Positions 34,901-49,182 of a stretch of DNA of 64,000 bases are shown piece by piece (position 1 is the stretch's first letter; each line of letters starts with the position of its first letter). The notes beneath the pieces are model-generated. The model was not told the origin of the DNA. It was given only the letters and a program-made list of their open reading frames with translations, and did no database searches. The stretch covers positions 1,405,613 through 1,469,612 of the forward strand of contig BTRK01000006.1 of assembly GCA_036245805.1 (NCBI GenBank). The letters are read 5' to 3'. This DNA is from Pristionchus mayeri (lineage: Eukaryota > Nematoda > Chromadorea > Rhabditida > Neodiplogasteridae). The position numbers and the translations under genes were made by a program.

Positions 34901-37900
34901 TATCCTTTTCTGGTTTAATATATGCCATATCTGTTCATCTGAACCGGGCAAAACATTTATCTGAGCATGGAGAATCACGCCTTGTAACCGAAAATTAATA
35001 GTCATGCCAAATAAGTATGACAGGTTTTCTGCTCGTATCCTTTTCTGGTTTAATATATGCCATATCTGTTCATCTGAACCGGGCAAAACATTTATCTGAG
35101 CATGGAGAATCACGCCTTGTAACCGAAAATTAATAGTCATGCCAAATAAGTATGACAGGTTTTCTGCTCGTATCCTTTTCTGGTTTAATATATGCCATAT
35201 CTGTTCATCTGAACCGGGCAAAACATTTATCTGAGCATGGAGAATCACGCCTTGTAACCGAAAATTAATAGTCATGCCAAATAAGTATGACAGGTTTTCT
35301 GCTCGTATCCTTTTCTGGTTTAATATATGCCATATCTGTTCATCTGAACCGGGCAAAACATTTATCTGAGCATGGAGAATCACGCCTTGTAACCGAAAAT
35401 TAATAGTCATGCCAAATAAGTATGACAGGTTTTCTGCTCGTATCCTTTTCTGGTTTAATATATGCCATATCTGTTCATCTGAACCGGGCAAAACATTTAT
35501 CTGAGCATGGAGAATCACGCCTTGTAACCGAAAATTAATAGTCATGCCAAATAAGTATGACAGGTTTTCTGCTCGTATCCTTTTCTGGTTTAATATATGC
35601 CATATCTGTTCATCTGAACCGGGCAAAACATTTATCTGAGCATGGAGAATCACGCCTTGTAACCGAAAATTAATAGTCATGCCAAATAAGTATGACAGGT
35701 TTTCTGCTCGTATACTTTTCTGGTTTAATATATGCCATATCTGTTCATCTGAACCGGGCAAAACATTTATCTAAGCATGGAGAATCACGCCTTGTAACCG
35801 AAAATTAATAGTCATGCCAAATAAGTATGACAGGTTTTCTGCTCGTATCCTTTTCTGGTTTAATATATGCCATATCTGTTCATCTGAACCGGGCAAAACA
35901 TTTATCTGAGCATGGAGAATCACGCCTTGTAACCGAAAATTAATAGTCATGCCAAATAAGTATGACAGGTTTTCTGCTCGTATACTTTTCTGGTTTAATA
36001 TATGCCATATCTGTTCATCTGAACCGGGCAAAACATTTATCTGAGCATGGAGAATCACGCCTTGTAACCGAAAATTGATAGTCATGCCAAATAAGTATGA
36101 CAGGTTTTCTGCTCGTATCCTTTTCTGGTTTAATATATGCCATATCTGTTCATCTGAACCGGGCAAAACATTTATCTGAGCATGGAGAATCACGCCTTGT
36201 AACCGAAAATTAATAGTCATGCCAAATAAGTATGACAGGTTTTCTGCTCGTATCCTTTTCTGGTTTAATATATGCCATATCTGTTCATCTGAACCGGGCA
36301 AAACATTTATCTGAGCATGGAGAATCACGCCTTGTAACCGAAAATTAATAGTCATGCCAAATAAGTATGACAGGTTTTCTGCTCGTATCCTTTTCTGGTT
36401 TAATATATGCCATATCTGTTCATCTGAACCGGGCAAAACATTTATCTGAGCATGGAGAATCACGCCTTGTAACCGAAAATTAATAGTCATGCCAAATAAG
36501 TATGACAGGTTTTCTGCTCGTATCCTTTTCTGGTTTAATATATGCCATATCTGTTCATCTGAACCGGGCAAAACATTTATCTGAGCATGGAGAATCACGC
36601 CTTGTAACCGAAAATTAATAGTCATGCCAAATAAGTATGACAGGTTTTCTGCTCGTATCCTTTTCTGGTTTAATATATGCCATATCTGTTCATCTGAACC
36701 GGGTAAAAAAAATTTATCTGAGCATGGAGAATCACGCCTTGTAACCGAAAATTAATAGTCATGCCAAATAAGTATGACAGGTTTTCTGCTCGTATCCTTT
36801 TCTGGTTTAATATATGCCATATCTGTTCATCTGAACCGGGCAAAACATTTATCTGAGCATGGAGAATCACGCCTTGTAACCGAAAATTGATAGTCATGCC
36901 AAATAAGTATGACAGGTTTTCTGCTCGTATCCTTTTCTGGTTTAATATATGCCATATCTGTTCATCTGAACCGGGCAAAACATTTATCTGAGCATGGAGA
37001 ATCACGCCTTGTAACCGAAAATTAATAGTCATGCCAAATAAGTATGACAGGTTTTCTGCTCGTATCCTTTTCTGGTTTAATATATGCCATATCTGTTCAT
37101 CTGAACCGGGCAAAACATTTATCTGAGCATGGAGAATCACGCCTTGTAACCGAAAATTAATAGTCATGCCAAATAAGTATGACAGGTTTTCTGCTCGTAT
37201 CCTTTTCTGGTTTAATATATGCCATATCTGTTCATCTGAACCGGGCAAAACATTTATCTGAGCATGGAGAATCACGCCTTGTAACCGAAAATTAATAGTC
37301 ATGCCAAATAAGTATGACAGGTTTTCTGCTCGTATCCTTTTCTGGTTTAATATATGCCATATCTGTTCATCTGAACCGGGCAAAACATTTATCTGAGCAT
37401 GGAGAATCACGCCTTGTAACCGAAAATTAATAGTCATGCCAAATAAGTATGACAGGTTTTCTGCTCGTATCCTTTTCTGGTTTAATATATGCCATATCTG
37501 TTCATCTGAACCGGGTAAAAAAAATTTATCTGAGCATGGAGAATCACGCCTTGTAACCGAAAATTAATAGTCATGCCAAATAAGTATGACAGGTTTTCTG
37601 CTCGTATCCTTTTCTGGTTTAATATATGCCATATCTGTTCATCTGAACCGGGCAAAACATTTATCTGAGCATGGAGAATCACGCCTTGTAACCGAAAATT
37701 AATAGTCATGCCAAATAAGTATGACAGGTTTTCTGCTCGTATACTTTTCTGGTTTAATATATGCCATATCTGTTCATCTGAACCGGGCAAAACATTTATC
37801 TAAGCATGGAGAATCACGCCTTGTAACCGAAAATTAATAGTCATGCCAAATAAGTATGACAGGTTTTCTGCTCGTATCCTTTTCTGGTTTAATATATGCC

Positions 37901-40435
37901 ATATCTGTTCATCTGAACCGGGCAAAACATTTATCTGAGCATGGAGAATCACGCCTTGTAACCGAAAATTAATAGTCATGCCAAATAAGTATGACAGGTT
38001 TTCTGCTCGTATACTTTTCTGGTTTAATATATGCCATATCTGTTCATCTGAACCGGGCAAAACATTTATCTGAGCATGGAGAATCACGCCTTGTAACCGA
38101 AAATTGATAGTCATGCCAAATAAGTATGACAGGTTTTCTGCTCGTATCCTTTTCTGGTTTAATATATGCCATATCTGTTCATCTGAACCGGGCAAAACAT
38201 TTATCTGAGCATGGAGAATCACGCCTTGTAACCGAAAATTAATAGTCATGCCAAATAAGTATGACAGGTTTTCTGCTCGTATCCTTTTCTGGTTTAATAT
38301 ATGCCATATCTGTTCATCTGAACCGGGCAAAACATTTATCTGAGCATGGAGAATCACGCCTTGTAACCGAAAATTAATAGTCATGCCAAATAAGTATGAC
38401 AGGTTTTCTGCTCGTATCCTTTTCTGGTTTAATATATGCCATATCTGTTCATCTGAACCGGGCAAAACATTTATCTGAGCATGGAGAATCACGCCTTGTA
38501 ACCGAAAATTAATAGTCATGCCAAATAAGTATGACAGGTTTTCTGCTCGTATCCTTTTCTGGTTTAATATATGCCATATCTGTTCATCTGAACCGGGCAA
38601 AACATTTATCTGAGCATGGAGAATCACGCCTTGTAACCGAAAATTAATAGTCATGCCAAATAAGTATGACAGGTTTTCTGCTCGTATCCTTTTCTGGTTT
38701 AATATATGCCATATCTGTTCATCTGAACCGGGTAAAAAAAATTTATCTGAGCATGGAGAATCACGCCTTGTAACCGAAAATTAATAGTCATGCCAAATAA
38801 GTATGACAGGTTTTCTGCTCGTATCCTTTTCTGGTTTAATATATGCCATATCTGTTCATCTGAACCGGGCAAAACATTTATCTGAGCATGGAGAATCACG
38901 CCTTGTAACCGAAAATTAATAGTCCTGCCAAATAAGTATGACAGGTTTTCTGCTCGTATACTTTTCTGGTTTAATATATGCCATATCTGTTCATCTGAAC
39001 CGGGCAAAACATTTATCTAAGCATGGAGAATCACGCCTTGTAACCGAAAATTAATAGTCATGCCAAATAAGTATGACAGGTTTTCTGCTCGTATCCTTAT
39101 CTGGTTTAATATATGCCATATCTGTTCATCTGAACCGGGCAAAACATTTATCTGAGCATGGAGAATCACGCCTTGTAACCGAAAATTAATAGTCATGCCA
39201 AATAAGTATGACAGGTTTTCTGCTCGTATACTTTTCTGGTTTAATATATGCCATATCTGTTCATCTGAACCGGGCAAAACATTTATCTGAGCATGGAGAA
39301 TCACGCCTTGTAACCGAAAATTAATAGTCATGCCAAATAAGTATGACAGGTTTTCTGCTCGTATCCTTTTCTGGTTTAATATATGCCATATCTGTTCATC
39401 TGAACCGGGCAAAACATTTATCTGAGCATGGAGAATCACGCATTGTAACCGAAAATTAATAGTCCTGCCAAATAAGTATGACAGGTTTTCTGCTCGTATA
39501 CTTTTCTGGTTTAATATATGCCATATCTGTTCATTTGAACCGGGCAAAACATTTATCTAAGCATGGAGAATCACGCCTTGTAACCGAAAATTAATAGTCA
39601 TGCCAAATAAGTATGACAGGTTTTCTGCTCGTATCCTTTTCTGGTTTAATATATGCCATATCTGTTCATCTGAACCGGGCAAAACATTTATCTGAGCATG
39701 GAGAATCACGCCTTGTAACCGAAAATTGATAGTCATGCCAAATAAGTATGACAGGTTTTCTGCTCGTATCCTTTTCTGGTTTAATATATGCCATATCTGT
39801 TCATCTGAACCGGGCAAAACATTTATCTGAGCATGGAGAATCACGCCTTGTAACCGAAAATTAATAGTCATGCCAAATAAGTATGACAGGTTTTCTGCTC
39901 GTATACTTTTCTGGTTTAATATATGCCATATCTGTTCATCTGAACCGGGCAAAACATTTATCTGAGCATGGAGAATCACGCCTTGTAACCGAAAATTGAT
40001 AGTCATGCCAAATAAGTATGACAGCTTTTCTGCTCGTATCCTTTTCTGGTTTAATATATGCCATATCTGTTCATCTGAACCGGGCAAAACATTTATCTAA
40101 GCATGGAGAATCACGCCTTGTAACCGAAAATTAATAGTCATGCCAAATAAGTATGACAGGTTTTCTGCTCGTATCCTTTTCTGGTTTAATATATGCCATA
40201 TCTGTTCATCTGAACCGGGCAAAACATTTATCTGAGCATGGAGAATCACGCCTTGTAACCGAAAATTAATAGTCATGCCAAATAAGTATGACAGGTTTTC
40301 TGCTCGTATCCTTTTCTGGTTTAATATATGCCATATCTGTTCATCTGAACCGGGCAAAACATTTATCTGAGCATGGAGAATCACGCCTTGTAAGCGAAAA
40401 TTGATAGTCATGCCAAATAAGTATGACAGGTTTTC
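19931..40435 (-). repeat. 135-bp satellite array 1, about 152 monomers
   Basis: The monomer runs ATATGCCATATCTG...GGTTTAAT with a period of exactly 135 bp for most of 20.5 kb. Recurrent variants are GTATCC/GTATAC/GTATCA, AGTCATG/AATCATG/AGTCCTG, and TCTGAGC/TCTAAGC. On the minus strand a 45-codon frame is open through most monomers (for example 503 codons at 20341-21852). It is interrupted where CAG becomes TAG, or by the +2 variants at about 30.2, 32.0, 36.7, 37.5 and 38.7 kb. Neighbour variants recur in higher-order blocks. The left-edge monomer is diverged (TTTATTTGAGCATGGTGAATC). Confidence 0.98.
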
Positions 40436-40467
40436 TGTATGACGGGTACTTATTTGGCATGACTATC
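40403..40467. other. Head-to-head satellite inversion joint
   Basis: GATAGTCATGCCAAATAAGTA (40403-40423) faces its reverse complement (40447-40467) across a 23-nt spacer containing GTATGACGGG. To the left the monomers read in the minus orientation, to the right in the plus orientation. Monomer variants on the two sides are not mirrored, so this is not a simple fold-back duplication of one array. Confidence 0.9.
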
Positions 40468-43400
40468 AATTTTCGGTTACAAGGCGTGATTCTCCATGCT
40501 CAGATAAATGTTTTGCCCGGTTCAGATGAACAGATATGGCATATATTAAACCAGAAAAGGATACGAGCAGAAAAGCTGTCATACTTATTTGGCATGACTA
40601 TCAATTTTCGGTTACAAGGCGTGATTCTCCATGATCAGATAAATGTTTTGCCCGGTTCAGTTGAACAGATATAGCATATAGTAAACCAGTAAAGTATACG
40701 AGCAGAAAACCTGTCATACTTATTTGGCATGACTATCAATTTTCGGTTACAAGGCGTGATTCTCCATGCTCAGATAAATGTTTTGCCCGGTTCAGATGAA
40801 CAGATATGGCATATATTAAACCAGAAAAGTATACGAGCAGAAAACCTGTCATACTTATTTGGCATGACTATTAATTTTCGGTTACAAGGCGTGATTCTCC
40901 ATGCTCAGATAAATGTTTTGCCCGGTTCAGATGAACAGATATGGCATATATTAAACCAGAAAAGGATACGAGCAGAAAACCTGTCATACTTATTTGGCAT
41001 GACTATCAATTTTCGGTTACAAGGCGTGATTCTCCATCCTCAGATAAATGTTTTGCCCGGTTCAGATGAACAGATATGGCATATATTAAACCAGAAAAGT
41101 ATACGAGCAGAAAACCTGTCATACTTATTTGGCATGACTATTAATTTTCGGTTACAAGGCGTGATTCTCCATGCTCAGATAAATGTTTTGCCCGGTTCAG
41201 ATGAACAGATATGGCATATATTAAACCAGAAAAGTATACGAGCAGAAAACCTGTCATACTTATTTGGCATGACTATCAATTTTCGGTTACAAGGCGTGAT
41301 TCTCCATGCTCAGATAAATGTTTTGCCCGGTTCAGATGAACAGATATGGCATATATTAAACCAGAAAAGGATACGAGCAGAAAACCTGTCATACTTATTT
41401 GGCATGACTATTAATTTTCGGTTACAAGGCGTGATTCTCCATGCTTAGATAAATGTTTTGCCCGGTTCAGATGAAGAGATATGGCATATATTAAACCAGA
41501 AAAGTATACGAGCAGAAAACCTGTCATACTTATTTGGCAGGACTATTAATTTTCGGTTACAATGCGTGATTCTCCATGCTCAGATAAATGTTTTGCCCGG
41601 TTCAGATGAACAGATATGGCATATATTAAACCAGAAAAGGATACGAGCAGAAAACCTGTCATACTTATTTGGCATGACTATTAATTTTCGGTTACAAGGC
41701 GTGATTCTCCATGCTTAGATAAATGTTTTGCCCGGTTCAAATGAACAGATATGGCATATATTAAACCAGAAAAGTATACGAGCAGAAAACCTGTCATACT
41801 TATTTGGCAGGACTATTAATTTTCGGTTACAATGCGTGATTCTCCATGCTCAGATAAATGTTTTGCCCGGTTCAGATGAACAGATATGGCATATATTAAA
41901 CCAGAAAAGGATACGAGCAGAAAACCTGTCATACTTATTTGGCATGACTATTAATTTTCGGTTACAAGGCGTGATTCTCCATGCTCAGATAAATGTTTTG
42001 CCCGGTTCAGATGAACAGATATGGCATATATTAAACCAGAAAAGGATACGAGCAGAAAACCTGTCATACTTATTTGGCATGACTATTAATTTTCGGTTAC
42101 AAGGCGTGATTCTCCATGCTCAGATAAATGTTTTGCCCGGTTCAGATGAACAGATATGGCATATATTAAACCAGAAAAGGATACGAGCAGAAAACCTGTC
42201 ATACTTATTTGGCATGACTATTAATTTTCGGTTACAAGGCGTGATTCTCCATGCTCAGATAAATGTTTTGCCCGGTTCAGATGAACAGATATGGCATATA
42301 TTAAACCAGAAAAGGATACGAGCAGAAAACCTGTCACTTATTTGGCATGACTATTAATTTTCGGTTACAAGGCGTGATTCTCCATGCTTAGATAAATGTT
42401 TTGCCCGGTTCAGATGAACAGATATGGCATATATTAAACCAGAAAAGGATACGAGCAGAAAACCTGTCATACTTATTTGGCAGGACTATTAATTTTCGGT
42501 TACAAGGCGTGATTCTCCATGCTCAGATAAATGTTTTGCCCGGTTCAGATGAACAGATATGGCATATATTAAACCAGAAAAGGATACGAGCAGAAAACCT
42601 GTCATACTTATTTGGCATGACTATTAATTTTCGGTTACAAGGCGTGATTCTCCATGCTCAGATAAATGTTTTGCCCGGTTCAGATGAACAGATATGGCAT
42701 ATATTAAACCAGAAAAGGATACGAGCAGAAAACCTGTCATACTTATTTGGCATGACTATTAATTTTCGGTTACAAGGCGTGATTCTCCATGCTTAGATAA
42801 ATGTTTTGCCCGGTTCAAATGAACAGATATGGCATATATTAAACCAGAAAAGTATACGAGCAGAAAACCTGTCATACTTATTTGGCAGGACTATTAATTT
42901 TCGGTTACAATGCGTGATTCTCCATGCTCAGATAAATGTTTTGCCCGGTTCAGATGAACAGATATGGCATATATTAAACCAGAAAAGGATACGAGCAGAA
43001 AACCTGTCATACTTATTTGGCATGACTATTAATTTTCGGTTACAAGGCGTGATTCTCCATGCTCAGATAAATGTTTTGCCCGGTTCAGATGAACAGATAT
43101 GGCATATATTAAACCAGAAAAGGATACGAGCAGAAAACCTGTCATACTTATTTGGCATGACTACTAATTTTCGGTTACAAGGCGTGATTCTCCATGCTCA
43201 GATAAATGTTTTGCCCGGTTCAGATGAACAGATATGGCATATATTAAACCAGAAAAGGATACGAGCAGAAAACCTGTCATACTTATTTGGCATGACTATT
43301 AATTTTCGGTTACAAGGCGTGATTCTCCATGCTCAGATAAATGTTTTGCCCGGTTCAGATGAACAGATATGGCATATATTAAACCAGAAAAGGATACGAG

Positions 43401-46400
43401 CAGAAAACCTGTCATACTTATTTGGCATGACTATTAATTTTCGGTTACAAGGCGTGATTCTCCATGCTCAGATAAATGTTTTGCCCGGTTCAGATGAACA
43501 GATATGGCATATATTAAACCAGAAAAGTATACGAGCAGAAAACCTGTCATACTTATTTGGCAGGACTATTAATTTTCGGTTACAAGGCGTGATTCTCCAT
43601 GCTCAGATAAATGTTTTGCCCGGTTCAGATGAACAGATATGGCATATATTAAACCAGAAAAGGATACGAGCAGAAAACCTGTCATACTTATTTGGCATGA
43701 CTATTAATTTTCGGTTACAAGGCGTGATTCTCCATGCTCAGATAAATGTTTTGCCCGGTTCAGATGAACAGATATGGCATATATTAAACCAGAAAAGGAT
43801 ACGAGCAGAAAACCTGTCATACTTATTTGGCATGACTATTAATTTTCGGTTACAAGGCGTGATTCTCCATGCTTAGATAAATGTTTTGCCCGGTTCAGAT
43901 GAACAGATATGGCATATATTAAACCAGAAAAGGATACGAGCAGAAAACCTGTCATACTTATTTGGCATGACTATTAATTTTCGGTTACAAGGCGTGATTC
44001 TCCATGCTTAGATAAATGTTTTGCCCGGTTCAGATGAACAGATATGGCATATATTAAACCAGAAAAGGATACGAGCAGAAAACCTGTCATACTTATTTGG
44101 CATGACTATTAATTTTCGGTTACAAGGCGTGATTCTCCATGCGCAGATAAATGTTTTGCCCGGTTCAGATGAACAGATATGGCATATATTAAACCAGAAA
44201 AGGATACGAGCAGAAAACCTGTCATACTTATTTGGCATGACTATTAATTTTCGGTTACAAGGCGTGATTCTCCATGCTCAGATAAATGTTTTGCCCGGTT
44301 CAGATGAACAGATATGGCATATATTAAACCAGAAAAGTATACGAGCAGAAAACCTGTCATACTTATTTGGCAGGACTATTAATTTTCGGTTACAAGGCGT
44401 GATTCTCCATGCTCAGATAAATGTTTTGCCCGGTTCAGATGAACAGATATGGCATATATTAAACCAGAAAAGGATACGAGCAGAAAACCTGTCATACTTA
44501 TTTGGCATGACTATTAATTTTCGGTTACAAGGCGTGATTCTCCATGCTTAGATAAATGTTTTGCCCGGTTCAGATGAACAGATATGGCATATATTAAACC
44601 AGAAAAGGATACGACCAGAAAACCTGTCATACTTATTTGGCATGACTATTAATTTTCGGTTACAAGGCATGATTCTCCATGCTCAGATAAATGTTTTGCC
44701 CGGTTCAGATGAACAGATATATCATATATTAAATCAGAAAAGTATACGAGCAGAAAACCTGTCATACTTATTTGGCATGATTATCAATTTTCGGTTACAA
44801 GGCGTGATTCTCCATGCTCAGATAAATGTTTTGCCCGGTTCAGATGAACAGATATGGCATATATTAAACCAGAAAAGGATACGAGCAGAAAACCTGTCAT
44901 ACTTATTTGGCATGACTATTAATTTTCGGTTACAAGGCGTGATTCTCCATGCTCAGATAAATGTTTTGCCCGGTTCAGATGAAGAGATATGGCATATGTT
45001 AAATCAGAAAAGTATACGAGCAGAAAACCTGTCATACTTATTTGGCATGACTATTAATTTTCGGTTACAAGGCGTGATTCTCCATGCTTAGATAAATGTT
45101 TTGCCCGGTTCAGATGAACAGATATGGCATATATTAAACCAGAAAAGGATACGAGCAGAAAACCTGTCATACTTATTTGGCATGACTATTAATTTTCGGT
45201 TACAAGGCGTGATTCTCCATGCTCAGATAAATGTTTTGCCCGGTTCAGATGAACAGATATGGCATATATTAAACCAGAAAAGTATACGAGCAGAAAACCT
45301 GTCATACTTATTTGGCATGATTATCAATTTTCGGTTACAAGGCGTGATTCTCCATGCTTAGATAAATGTTTTGCCCTGTTCAGATGAACAGATATGGCAT
45401 ATATTAAACCAGAAAAGTATACGAGCAGAAAACCTGTCATACTTATTTGGCAGGACTATTAATTTTCGGTTACAAGGCGTGATTCTCCATGCTCAGATAA
45501 ATGTTTTGCCCGGTTCAGATGAACAGATATGGCATATATTAAACCAGAAAAGGATACGAGCAGAAAACCTGTCATACTAATTTGGCATGACTATTAATTT
45601 TCGGTTACAAGGCGTGATTCTCCATGCTCAGATAAATGTTTTGCCCGGTTCAGATGAACAGATATGGCATATATTAAACCAGAAAAGGATACGAGCAGAA
45701 AACCTGTCATACTTATTTGGCATGACTATTAATTTTCGGTTACAAGGCGTGATTCTCCATGCTCAGATAAATGTTTTGCCCGGTTCAGATGAACAGATAT
45801 GGCATATATTAAACCAGAAAAGGATACGAGCAGAAAACCTGTCATACTTATTTGGCATGACTATTAATTTTCGGTTACAAGGCGTGATTCTCCATGCTTA
45901 GATAAATGTTTTGCCCGGTTCAGATGAACAGATATGGCATATATTAAACCAGAAAAGGATACGAGCAGAAAACCTGTCATACTTATTTGGCATGACTATT
46001 AATTTTCGGTTACAAGGCGTGATTCTCCATGCTCAGATAAATGTTTTGCCCGGTTCAGATGAACAGATATGGCATATATTAAACCAGAAAAGTATACGAG
46101 CAGAAAACCTGTCATACTTATTTGGCATGATTATCAATTTTCGGTTACAAGGCGTGATTCTCCATGCTCAGATAAATGTTTTGCCCGGTTCAGATGAACA
46201 GATATGGCATATATTAAACCAGAAAAGGATACGAGCAGAAAACCTGTCATACTTATTTGGCATGACTATTAATTTTCGGTTACAAGGCGTGATTCTCCAT
46301 GCTCAGATAAATGTTTTGCCCGGTTCAGATGAACAGATATGGCATATATTAAACCAGAAAAGGATACGAGCAGAAAACCTGTCATACTTATTTGGCATGA

Positions 46401-49182
46401 CTATTAATTTTCGGTTACAAGGCGTGATTCTCCATGCTCAGATAAATGTTTTGCCCGGTTCAGATGAACAGATATGGCATATATTAAACCAGAAAAGTAT
46501 ACGAGCAGAAAACCTGTCATACTTATTTGGCATGACTATCAATTTTCGGTTACAAGGCGTGATTATCCATGCTCAGATAAATGTTTTGCCCGGTTCAGAT
46601 GAACAGATATGGCATATATTAAACCAGAAAAGGATACGAGCAGAAAACCTGTCATACTTATTTGGCATGACTATTAATTTTCGGTTACAAGGCGTGATTC
46701 TCCATGCTCAGATAAATGTTTTGCCCGGTTCAGATGAACAGATATGGCATATATTAAACCAGAAAAGTATACGAGCAGAAAACCTGTCATACTTATTTGG
46801 CATGACTATCAATTTTCGGTTACAAGGCGTGATTATCCATGCTCAGATAAATGTTTTGCCCGGTTCAGATGAACAGATATGGCATATATTAAACCAGAAA
46901 AGGATACGAGCAGAAAACCTGTCATACTTATTTGGCATGACTATTAATTTTCGGTTACAAGGCGTGATTCTCCATGCTCAGATAAATGTTTTGCCCGGTT
47001 CAGATGAACAGATATGGCATATATTAAACCAGAAAAGGATACGAGCAGAAAACCTGTCATACTTATTTGGCATGACTATTAATTTTCGGTTACAAGGCGT
47101 GATTCTCCATGCTTAGATAAATGTTTTGCCCGGTTCAGATGAACAGATATGGCATATATTAAACCAGAAAAGGATACGAGCAGAAAACCTGTCATACTTA
47201 TTTGGCATGACTATTAATTTTCGGTTACAAGGCGTGATTCTCCATGCTCAGATAAATGTTTTGCCCGGTTCAGATGAACAGATATGGCATATATTAAACC
47301 AGAAAAGTATACGAGCAGAAAACCTGTCATACTTATTTGGCATGATTATCAATTTTCGGTTACAAGGCGTGATTCTCCATGCTCAGATAAATGTTTTGCC
47401 CGGTTCAGATGAACAGATATGGCATATATTAAACCAGAAAAGGATACGAGCAGAAAACCTGTCATACTTATTTGGCATGACTATTAATTTTCGGTTACAA
47501 GGCGTGATTCTCCATGCTCAGATAAATGTTTTGCCCGGTTCAGATGAACAGATATGGCATATATTAAACCAGAAAAGGATACGAGCAGAAAACCTGTCAT
47601 ACTTATTTGGCATGACTATTAATTTTCGGTTACAAGGCGTGATTCTCCATGCTCAGATAAATGTTTTGCCCGGTTCAGATGAACAGATATGGCATATATT
47701 AAACCAGAAAAGTATACGAGCAGAAAACCTGTCATACTTATTTGGCATGACTATCAATTTTCGGTTACAAGGCGTGATTATCCATGCTCAGATAAATGTT
47801 TTTCCCGGTTCAGATGAACAGATATGACATATATTAAACCAGAAAAGTATACGAGCAGAAAACCTGTCATACTTATTTGGCATGATTATCAATTTTCGGT
47901 TACAAGGCGTGATTCTCCATGCTCAGATAAATGTTTTGCCCGGTTCAGATGAACAGATATGGCATATATTAAACCAGAAAAGGATACGAGCAGAAAACCT
48001 GTCATACTTATTTGGCATGACTATTAATTTTCGGTTACAAGGCGTGATTCTCCATGCTTAGATAAATGTTTTGCCCGGTTCAGATGAACAGATATGACAT
48101 ATATTAAACCAGAAAAGTATACGAGCAGAAAACCTGTCATACTTATTTGGCATGATTATCAATTTTCGGTTACAAGGCGTGATTCTCCATGCTCAGATAA
48201 ATGTTTTGCCCGGTTCAGATGAACAGATATGGCATATATTAAACCAGAAAAGGATACGAGCAGAAAACCTGTCATACTTATTTGGCATGACTATTAATTT
48301 TCGGTTACAAGGCGTGATTCTCCATGCTTAGATAAATGTTTTGCCCGGTTCAGATGAACAGATATGGCATATATTAAACCAGAAAAGCATACGAGCAGAA
48401 AACCTGTCATACTTATTTGGCATGACTATTAATTTTCGGTTACAAGGCGTGATTCGCCATGCTCAAATAAATCTTTTGCCCGGTTCAGATGAACAGATAT
48501 GACATATATTAAACCAGAAAAGTATACGAGCAGAAAACCTGTCATACTTATTTGGCATGATTATCAATTTTCGGTTACAAGGCGTGATTCTCCATGCTCA
48601 GATAAATGTTTTGCCCGGTTCAGATGAACAGATATGGCATATATTAAACCAGAAAAGGATACGAGCAGAAAACCTGTCATACTTATTTGGCATGACTATT
48701 AATTTTCGGTTACAAGGCGTGATTCTCCATGCTTAGATAAATGTTTTGCCCGGTTCAGATGAACAGATATGACATATATTAAACCAGAAAAGTATACGAG
48801 CAGAAAACCTGTCATACTTATTTGGCATGATTATCAATTTTCGGTTACAAGGCGTGATTCTCCATGCTCAGATAAATGTTTTGCCCGGTTCAGATGAACA
48901 GATATGGCATATATTAAACCAGAAAAGGATACGAGCAGAAAACCTGTCATACTTATTTGGCATGACTATTAATTTTCGGTTACAAGGCGTGATTCTCCAT
49001 GCTTAGATAAATGTTTTGCCCGGTTCAGATGAACAGATATGGCATATATTAAACCAGAAAAGCATACGAGCAGAAAACCTGTCATACTTATTTGGCATGA
49101 CTATTAATTTTCGGTTACAAGGCGTGATTCACCATGCTCAAATAAATCTTTTGCCCGGTTCAGATGAACAGATATGGCATAT
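40447..49182 (+). repeat. 135-bp satellite array 2, about 65 monomers, inverted
   Basis: Same monomer as array 1 in the opposite orientation; the open 45-codon frame is now on the + strand (for example 401 codons at 45911-47116). Diverged monomers near the joint (about 40,580-40,720, with ATGATCAG, TATAGCAT and TAGTAAACC) resemble those at the far end of array 3. Near the spacer, TGG-to-TGA variants appear at 47826, 48096, 48501 and 48771. A 2-bp deletion at about 42,336 shifts the frame in one monomer. Confidence 0.98.

Noticed and set aside
19931..40435. A CRISPR array (regular repeats with spacers)
   Set aside because: The 135-bp monomers abut directly and the whole period is conserved. 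There are no unique spacers and no cas genes, and the context is eukaryotic.
40403..40467. A missed-adapter (palindromic read) artefact as the certain cause of the joint
   Set aside because: Monomer variants on the two sides do not mirror each other, which a palindromic read would require. Another kind of assembly error is still possible.
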